A stretch of 64,000 nt of DNA from Petrolisthes cinctipes (lineage: Eukaryota; Arthropoda; Malacostraca; Decapoda; Porcellanidae): the NCBI GenBank assembly GCA_033782935.1, contig JAWQEG010001559.1, positions 2,605,001 through 2,669,000 of the forward strand, in the 5' to 3' direction. A program made the translations under genes and the position numbers. Position 1 is the first letter of the stretch. The number at the start of each line of letters is the position of its first letter. This document shows positions 56,954 to 64,000 of this stretch, piece by piece. Under the pieces are notes generated by a model. It was not told where the DNA came from, did no database searches, and was given only the letters and a program-made list of their open reading frames with translations.

Positions 56954-58246
56954 TATAGCGCCTATGACAGGGAGCTACTTGCCATCTTCAAAGCTGTCAA
57001 GCGTTTTTGCTACTTCATCGAGGGACGCAGTTTCCACATCTACACTGACCACAAGCCACTCACTACAGCATTCCTCAGAAATAAGGAATCTTACACCCCA
57101 CGACAAATGCGCCACATGGACTACATTGCCCAGTTTACCACAGATATACGATACGTCAAAGGTGCCGACAATGCCCCAGCTGATGCCCTCTCTCGAAACA
57201 TCAGTACTGTAATATCTTCTCCCATCAACTATGCCGCCATTGCTGCTGATCAAGTCGGTGACGCTGAGCTACAGCGACTGTTGGATAACCCTGCACTACA
57301 AATGAAGAAGATTACACTTCCAGACACCCAGGTCACACTGTACGCTGACACCTCCACTGACACTCTCCATCCATACGTACCAGAGAAACATCGACACCAG
57401 CTCTTCAAGAAGTTATATGACCTCTCACACCCTGGAATCCGTGCCTCGCACCAGATGATGTCTTCCCGCTTCATATGGGAGGGCATAAATAAGGACGTCA
57501 GACACTGGGCATGCACATGTATACGCTGTCAAGCTTCCAAAGTCACACGCCATACACACTCTCCTGCAGCCACCTTTACGCCAGTCACCGAGAGATTTGA
57601 CCATGTCCACATAGACCTCGTTGGCCCACTTCCGTACTCCAATGGCTATCGATATTTACTCACCTGTGTGGACCGCTTCACACGCTGGCCTGAGGCAGCA
57701 CCTCTCACCGACATCACCACGGATACTGTTGCACGCACCTTCATCGCTACATGGGTATCCAGTTTTGGTGTGCCTCTAAGCCTTACATCTGACCGTGGTG
57801 GTCAGTTTTAGTCAGGCGTGTGGAATAAGGTCATGATACTCCTTGGCATCCGCCGATACAGGACCGCCAGCTATCACCCACAGGCCAACGGAACGGTCGA
57901 ACGATTCCACCGCCAGCTAAAATCTTCCCTGGCAGCTTCAGCTCAGAGAGAAGATTGGTCACTAGCACTACCTCTTGTCCTCCTTGGCATCAGAACTTCG
58001 CTCAAAACGGATCTGCACAACTCCTCTGTTGAGCTCGTATATGGCTCTACGTTCAGGCTCCCAGGTGAGCTTCTCTCTGCCACACCAGACCCCGAGCCTT
58101 GCAGCGTTCAGGACTTTGCAACACACCTGAAAAATGCCATGAAGTGCCTCCAGCCAGTGCAGCCTCGTACGTCCAACTCGAGGACCTTCGTTCACCAGGA
58201 CCTTGAAGCCTGCACACACGTCTTTGTTAGAGTTGATGCAGTCAAA
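56954..58246 (+). pseudogene. Family C RNase H (second part) and integrase
   Basis: [42 protein letters not shown]; then the integrase zinc finger ([21 protein letters not shown]), [20 protein letters not shown], a stop TAG 57809-57811, and NGTVERFHRQLKSSL. The frame ends abruptly after FVRVDAVK at 58246, where sequence jumps into the middle of the LTR, deleting the integrase C-terminus, polypurine tract and LTR start. Confidence 0.9.
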
Positions 58247-59395
58247 AGCCTATGCAATTTCTTTCAGCATATTCTCTTTGCCATTTTGTGTAATATCATG
58301 GTCTGCATACTCTTGCAAAATTTCCTGTATACAACATATGTATTATACATTTAATACCATAACCAGGGTTGCCAGATTTGTCCTTTTAAGGACAATCTGT
58401 CCTTTTTCAGGATCTGTTGTCCTTTTTATTTTTAAGAAAAAGGGACAACCTAAATCTGTCCTTTTCTATCCTTTTTCCAAGTATATTCTGTTACTGCCCT
58501 GTCTGAGGCTGTAGCACTTACTCTAAATACATCAGTAAATAAATTTTAATATACGTTGCGTATGATCATGGTTTGTATGTCTGGTCCGTTTCAAACTCAC
58601 GCACCTGTCCGGTTTCCGAGGGATAGGGAGGGGAGAGGGGAAGGGTGGGGGTGGTAAAGTCTACGAAGTTACGGGGAAGCCGAGCCTCGAGGCTAGTCGA
58701 AAACAGTGTGACCACTCCTTGGCTTTTTTCCCAAGATCTTGGATTTTTGCACCTCGTCTTGGGATCTGGGATTATTCATGCATAAAAGCCGCTGATCTTG
58801 GGAATTCTTGATGATATTTACAAGTGTCAATTTTGTCTTTCCGTATGCATTAATTAATGGTACACACAAGACAACATTTGATATAAAAAATTTGAATTAT
58901 TTTTTTTTTATATACCTCAACCACGGGACAGAGAGATATTGGCCAGCAGGCGTCGCCAGGGATAGGGAGGTGGGTACCAGCCTACAGGGAACTCGTGTGA
59001 ATTTTAATCTTTATATAAATAGTTCGTAAGGACGAATATTGCTTCTAATCATGAGGGGGTTCCGCCTTTTTTCCTCCTTCCGAACTGTGCCCGTTAGGGT
59101 CCAACCAAGAGATTCATCCTTATGTAAATACGTGGTACGTACGAATATTCTTAGCATAACCATGAATGTGTTTACGCCTTTTATATTATCCAATTCGTCC
59201 TGCACACGTTCACTTCTGAAATCTGTTGGTTTGAAACTTTGGACTGGTTACTGGTAGTCTGAATTAAGTGTTAGCCGCGGATAGGTGTGAATACTTGATT
59301 ATATATAATTTTTTTTAGTTACTGTTTGAGTGTACCAGAAAAGTGTCTCCAACTGTACCAGAGGGATGTAGCTTGGTGCAGTAACGTTATAGCGA

Positions 59396-59396
<1 letters not shown>

Positions 59397-59473
<77 letters not shown>
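59397..59473. repeat. (TA)n microsatellite, left of Penelope
   Basis: About 38 TA units. Confidence 0.95.
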
Positions 59474-59476
<3 letters not shown>

Positions 59477-59506
59477 GAAACCTCACTTCACCGTGGGATG
59501 TGTGTA

Positions 59507-61003
59507 TGCAAAATAACCACAGGAGAAATAATAGACAGAACAGTAAGTACTTTCGTATATTACACCCTCAGACAGAGTGAAACATTGTAGGAACGGTCTC
59601 AGAATCTTTCGTTAAAAACAAAGTATTGTACCCCTATAAATTAGTCAGTTTTGATGTTAAGTCTCTTTTCACCAATGTCCCACTAGATGATATATTAAAT
59701 TTCCTCCCAAACATCATTGGCAACAATATTGATGGGATACCAAGTGACATCATCACCAAATTGATTAGGTTATGTGTTGACAGTTCAACGTTTGTATTTG
59801 AAGGTAGGCACTACTCACAGAAATTTGGTATGGCCATGGGAAATCCCCTTTCCCCTGTTTTGGCTAATCTATACATGGAATATTTTGAGGATAACTTGTT
59901 AAGTACAATTAAAGAATCAAATGTAACGTGGCTAAGATATGTGGATGATGTATTATGTTTTTGGCCTGATCATCTAGATGTTAATGATTTTTTGGAGAAA
60001 TTAAACTCACTTGCCCCTTCCATCAAATTTACTCATGAACTTGAACAAGATAACACTCTCCCATTTTTAGATGTTCAAATTGTAAGAGATAATGGTTTTC
60101 TCAAACAAAAGTGTATAGGAAGCCTACAAACACACTATCTTATGTCCATTTTAATTCTAACCATCACATGAAGGTAAAGAAATCAATATTTATATCCATG
60201 TATGGGATTTCGGATCCTGAATATTTAGAAGCAGAAATTAAAACAATTTTAGAAATTGGTCAGAAATTAAAATACCCAGTGAACATTCTTAATCAGTGTC
60301 ATAATACAGCAAAGAAACGCTTTTATTACGTAAGAGATGAGAGGTTACCTCGCCAGCCATATCAAAAGATATTTGTTCTTCCATTCCATGAAAACTTTAT
60401 TGATTGTATTCAGGTACTGAAGAAACTCAATGTACAAATAGTGTTTAAATATGATAATACAGTTAAAAAAACTCTCATCAAGAATAGTCCAGAAAATGAC
60501 TCTGGTGTAATATATAAAATTCCATGTAGGGACTGTGACCAGTTTTATATAGGACAGTCTGGTAAAGATTTAAAAACTAGAGTATCACAACATAAATATA
60601 GCGTCAAGGTGGGACAACAAAGTAGTGGATTATTCCAACATAAAGCTATCAACAATCACCAAATTAATTGGGCTGGCTCTAAAGTTTTAGCTAAGGCAAA
60701 ATGTTTTTATGAAAGAAATGTAATCGAATCTTGTATGATTTCTAATACATATGATAGAAATGTGAATTTGAGTTATGGTCATTTTAAGTGTGATAATGTG
60801 TTGACAGATATGGTAATTAAGAGATTCCCGCCAGACTAATCTGGGCATGTGATGTGAGGTGAGGTTTCTTTTAGCTCCACCCCCAGGTGGCCTATGTGTA
60901 TATATACTCCGACTAGCCTATACCCTTTTATGTTTCACTCTGTCTGAGGATGTATATACGAAAGTACTTACTGTTCTGTCTATTATTTCTCCTGTGGTTA
61001 TTT

Positions 61004-61007
<4 letters not shown>
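59507..61007 (+). mobile_element. Penelope-like element, 5'-truncated, inverted terminal repeats
   Basis: Bases 59507-59585 (TGCAAAATAACCACAGGAG... to GAGTGAAACAT) are the near-perfect reverse complement of 60930-61007. TA microsatellites adjoin both outer ends (59397-59473, 61007-61057), suggesting insertion into a TA tract. It encloses RT and GIY-YIG coding sequence. Inverted terminal repeats and a GIY-YIG endonuclease are known for Penelope-type elements. Confidence 0.88.
59581..60839 (+). pseudogene. Penelope reverse transcriptase with GIY-YIG endonuclease (frameshifted)
   Basis: The first frame (59581-60171) has SFDVKSLFTNVPLDDIL, GMAMGNPLSPVLANLYM and catalytic WLRYVDDVLCF, all RT motifs intact from motif A on; the N-terminal RT portion is missing. 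A frameshift near 60110 moves to the second frame (to 60839): YRKPTNTLSYVHFNSNHH, a linker, then the endonuclease GVIYKIPCRDCDQFYIGQSG followed by Arg in LKTRVSQH. The FYIGQSG and Arg match the GIY-YIG family, with YIY/YIG modified to VIYKI and FYIG. It ends FPPD before TAA. Confidence 0.93.

Positions 61008-61057
<50 letters not shown>
61007..61057. repeat. (TA)n microsatellite, right of Penelope
   Basis: About 25 TA units, the counterpart of the left tract. Confidence 0.95.
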
Positions 61058-61058
<1 letters not shown>

Positions 61059-61246
61059 TGGCTGGGCCAGTAGGTGCTAGGAGATTCTTTGACTGAATAC
61101 AGTTGCGTTCCTTATTGCTTAATATTTGTGATATATCAATCAAAAGGCTGTGTCCAAATATTTTATGAGCTATAAGCATGCAGTGATTATAGTAGCCAAA
61201 CCTATTTTTCAGGAATATAAATTTAGTCACACTCATACAGTGCGAA

Positions 61247-63296
61247 ATGGGAAAGTGGAAGAAAACATATAATGATGCCAGAACTTATAATAAGTCTTGG
61301 GAGAATGATTTCAAGTGGCTCTCTTGGCAAAACAATGCATGTTATTGTAAATGGTGTCAGTGTCCTTTATCAAACATGCGAAAATCAGCTTTTGAAGGAC
61401 ACGAGAAAACATCAAAGCACAGAAAAACTCAGGAATCATTTTCAAAAACCAAGAAAATTACAGAAACCTTTAAGAAAAATTCACCTGATCCAAGTAAAGA
61501 ACTTAAGGAATTTGAAATAAAGTTCAGTGTATCGGCAGCTTGTCACTGCAGTATTAGGTCAGTGAATCATCAAACAGAATTAATAACTAAGTATGGTAAA
61601 GGCAGTATCCTTGAAAATGTAAAGCTTCATCGGACAAAATGCATGTCCCTGCTTCGGAATGTCGTATCTGTGGCTTTATTTGAGGATCTTATTAATGATC
61701 TCAAGGATTCAAAATACTCATTATTGATCGATGAGTCCACAGACGTAAGTGTTACTAAGTTACTGTGTCTGTGTGTGAAATACTTTTCGAGGAAAGAGAA
61801 AAGAGTGGAGACATCATTCTTAGGCCTGATACCAGTTATCTCTACAACTTGGCGAAAGCCTTTTCTGTGAAATTAAAAACTTCCTTAGTAAAAATAACAT
61901 AGACATTAAAAACTGTATTGGATTAGGCACAGATGGAGCCAATAATGTCAGTGGCGAAGCAAATTCTGTGTTTTCAAGATTTAGAGAACTAAATCCTCGC
62001 ATTAAGTTTGTGAAGTGTACTTGCCATAGCTTAGCTCTGTGTTGCGAGAAAGCATTCAAAGTTCTACCTTCTAATTTAAGTTACCTAATATCTGAAATTC
62101 CTCGTTGGTTCTCAATGAGTTCCTTAAGACGTGATGACTTCAAGAAGATATATGCCACAATGAATGATGGAAGTGAGCAATATGAAAAATTTGTTACACC
62201 AAGTGCAACTAGATGGCTAGTGAGGGAAAAATGTATGTACATAATACTGAGACAGTGGGAAGAGCTCAAGGCCTATTTCTATTCAATTGTCGATAGAAAC
62301 TACAATGCACGTTTGATCAGAGAAATGTTGTGTGATGAAGTAAACAAACTGTACTTGACATTTGCACTCCCAATCATTCAGAACTTTGAGTCACTGAATG
62401 CAGCATTTCAAGCTACGAATCCTGATCCTTCAAAACTTTTTAAGGAACTTGAAGATTTGAGAACCTTTTTGCTCCAAAAGGTTTACAGAAATCCCAATGA
62501 GAGAAAAAACCCTTGGACACCAGCCGATGGTAAACTGGGAGACAAGCTTGAATTTGACCTAAAGAACAGCATACTAGCTCCTGAGAAGAAATTTGATATA
62601 AAAGACCGATGTCGGAAGTTTCTAGTAGAAGCCATAAATCAAATAGACAAGAGAATAGACAAAACCACCATGAAAATGAGTTACATTAAGAACCTCACTC
62701 CTGCGATTTGCCTGAGTCAAGTCAAACCACCGTTCAGTAACCTACCAGAACTAGGACAGTTGGCTAAGGAGGAAAATTATGATTTGCAGACAGTTGCAAA
62801 TCAGTATGACCAGCTGTCTATGAAAACCGATTGGCGAGAAGAATTTCCAGGATCAGCAATACCATCAGACCCAGTAGCGTTTTGGACATACGTGTTATAT
62901 TATGAGAATGCAGCTGGCGAACACTGCTACAGAGAATTAGCTACAATTGCTATAAACTCATACTGTATACCTCTAAGTACGGCATTTGTTGAGCGGGTGT
63001 TTTCTCATGTCACGAACGTGAAAACTAAAGCAAGAAATAAACTACACACAAGTTCTTTGGAAGCTATACTGCGAATTAGATCACATATGTTTACTAATGC
63101 TATATGCTACCAAAACTTTGAAGTTACTGATAAAATGCTTAGACTATTCACAAGTGATATGTATAAGAGAAAACCCACACGAGCGGGAGAAGATCCACAA
63201 CCATCTACCTCATCAGCTTCAAGTTCTAATGTTTCTACAGCTACAGAGGAAGGTGAAGACTGCTCAATTGAAGAAATTCTTTCCATCGACTTCTAA
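61247..63296 (+). pseudogene. hAT transposase, complete except for one frameshift
   Basis: The first frame, 61247-61870, starts MGKWKKTYN and has a BED-type zinc finger (YCKWCQCPL ... GHEKTSKHRKT) at about residues 30-65, then SAACHCSIRSVNH and LLIDESTDVSVTK with the first catalytic Asp. A single-base shift near 61849 moves the sequence into the frame of 61968-63296: CIGLGTDGANNVSGEANSVF with the second Asp, TCHSLALCCEKA, TRWLVREKC and a C-terminal hAT dimerisation segment, SYCIPLSTAFVERVFSHVTN. A Ser-rich acidic tail ends at 63296. Length (about 680 residues) fits the family. Only the one lesion is seen, so this is a young copy. Confidence 0.92.
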
Positions 63297-63697
63297 AAAT
63301 GAAGACAAAGTGGTATGTTAGCATTATTTTTGTATATTTTATGGTTTGTCCTTTTCTGAGGGCAAAAGTCCTTTTTTCATAACGAGTCTGTCCTATTTCT
63401 AAGTGAAGCATCTGGCAACCCTGACCATAACCAAATACTCTTAGCTTTGTTAACGTCAGGTCCGCAGTAAATTGAATATAGTGTTAACTTTTTTTTACAT
63501 TAAATCATTGGGAACTATTCACCGCATCTCTCTCTACCTTGATCCCTTCAACAAGAGAGTTATAGACACTAGCTCCTTAGGTTGAGAAGTTGTAGTAGAG
63601 AAACCCTGACAGCGGCCCTTACACAGGAGTCCTTCTTTAAGTAGCAGCACAACAGTTACTTATAGTTGGTGGCTACAACACGCACCACCCACCAACA

Positions 63698-63860
63698 CCA
63701 TGACTACCACCATCACCACTACAACCACAATCACAAATACTACCATAACTACAATCACCACTATAACTGCTACCATCACCACCATGACTACCACAACTAC
63801 CATCATCACCACTACTACCATCACAACTACCATTATCACCAATACAACTACCAACATCAA
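63698..63860. repeat. (CAY)n microsatellite, right half
   Basis: ACC/ATC/ACT triplets continuing from the family C LTR end, like 52570-52682. Long open frames here (poly-His or poly-Val/Met) are artefacts. Confidence 0.85.
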
Positions 63861-64000
63861 TGTAAGCTTAATATAGCATTATCATTCTCAAAATTCATTT
63901 ATTTGACCTGGTACTATAATATTTCACACATAATAATAGTAACATAATTATAATACTATAAAAAATAAATATCAATGTAAGCATAATATAGCATTATCAT
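63857..64000. repeat. Direct repeat, ~114-bp spacing, at window edge
   Basis: ATCAATGTAAGCTTAATATAGC at 63857 recurs, with one change, at 63971 and is followed by the same ATTATCAT, so a tandem repeat probably continues beyond the window. Confidence 0.55.

Larger units (their letters stand above)
58364..63423 (+). mobile_element. hAT transposon, 5.06 kb, perfect TIRs and 8-bp target duplication
   Basis: Begins CAGGGTTGCCAGAT and ends ATCTGGCAACCCTG, a perfect 14-bp inverted repeat. ACCATAAC flanks both sides (58356-58363 and 63424-63431). Sub-terminal regions are rich in TGTCCTTTT on both ends (58375-58475, 63345-63400), likely transposase binding repeats. It carries a transposase gene at 61247-63296 and a Penelope insertion upstream of it. 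Confidence 0.95.
58247..63697 (+). mobile_element. Truncated 3' LTR of family C, split by a hAT transposon
   Basis: LTR sequence from CCTATGCAATTTC (equivalent to base 52799) runs to 58363, and resumes from 63424 to CCACCAACA at 63697. The 5' part of the LTR is missing through the pol deletion. Between the halves lies the hAT element with its 8-bp duplication. Confidence 0.88.

Noticed and set aside
63660..63947. Poly-His/Tyr and poly-Val/Met ORFs
   Set aside because: Direct translation of the CAY microsatellite in both directions.
1..64000. CRISPR arrays, bacterial operons, prophage or plasmid features
   Set aside because: Tandem repeats seen have no unique spacers of constant size and there are no cas-like genes; all recognised genes are eukaryotic transposon types.
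1..64000. tRNA or rRNA genes
   Set aside because: No segment with a convincing cloverleaf, B-box GTTCGAATC type, or conserved rRNA core was seen by eye; a tRNA scan would be needed to exclude them.

Overview
This is a eukaryotic, almost certainly arthropod and probably decapod crustacean, stretch of intergenic or intronic DNA built almost entirely from nested transposable elements. Signs are broken multi-domain transposon ORFs, no bacterial gene organisation, many microsatellites (GA, TA, CAY), short TTAGG/CCTAA pentamer runs, and LINE, Gypsy, Penelope, hAT, THAP and Harbinger-type sequences. The species assignment is inference. The only sequence that looks like part of a host gene is one coding exon (28845-29009, minus) whose product resembles the N-terminus of an SLC22 organic-ion transporter; it ends in a perfect GTAAGT donor.

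Layout. 1-~3990: 3' part of a Ty3/Gypsy element with integrase upstream of RT-RNase H (Gmr1-like order) plus its 3' LTR. 4720-7480: dispersed repeats, a LINE fragment with a SINE-like insertion, and a foldback element. 7485-9899: a short non-autonomous LTR element (family B) with near-identical LTRs and a 4-bp target duplication. 10200-15607: a palindromic transposase fragment, LINE pieces, a Myb/SANT ORF remnant behind a CCAAT-rich segment, a minus-strand LINE with an intact YADD motif, and a MITE. 15626-26797: the long parent of family B, decayed, with its own 4-bp target duplication and a DNA transposon inserted in pol. 26800-30900: simple and tandem repeats and the SLC22-like exon. 30910-31904 and ~38600-42437: two copies of a LINE with an RNase H domain, the second split by a solo LTR. 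32818-38323: a family-B-like integrase gene interrupted by a minus-strand Gypsy (family C) whose pol has a single stop codon. 38341-38509: a GC-rich array of perfect hairpins.

43208-52540: a THAP-domain DNA transposon with TIRs, a second rearranged copy in opposite orientation, and an independent repeat module. 52683-63697: a second family C Gypsy, inserted into a CAY microsatellite, with a tandemly amplified primer-binding-site region. It carries a three-level nest: a 5.06-kb hAT transposon with a perfect 8-bp target duplication sits in its 3' LTR, and a Penelope-like retroelement with inverted terminal repeats sits in a TA microsatellite inside the hAT.

Almost all transposon genes carry stops or frameshifts. 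The best preserved are the family C pol on the minus strand (one nonsense codon) and the hAT transposase (one frameshift). Family B shows a clear parent/deletion-derivative pair whose internal deletion maps to a 9-bp direct repeat. Coordinates of element ends were read by eye from TIRs, target duplications and repeat comparison; without alignments, ends not marked by such signals are approximate.
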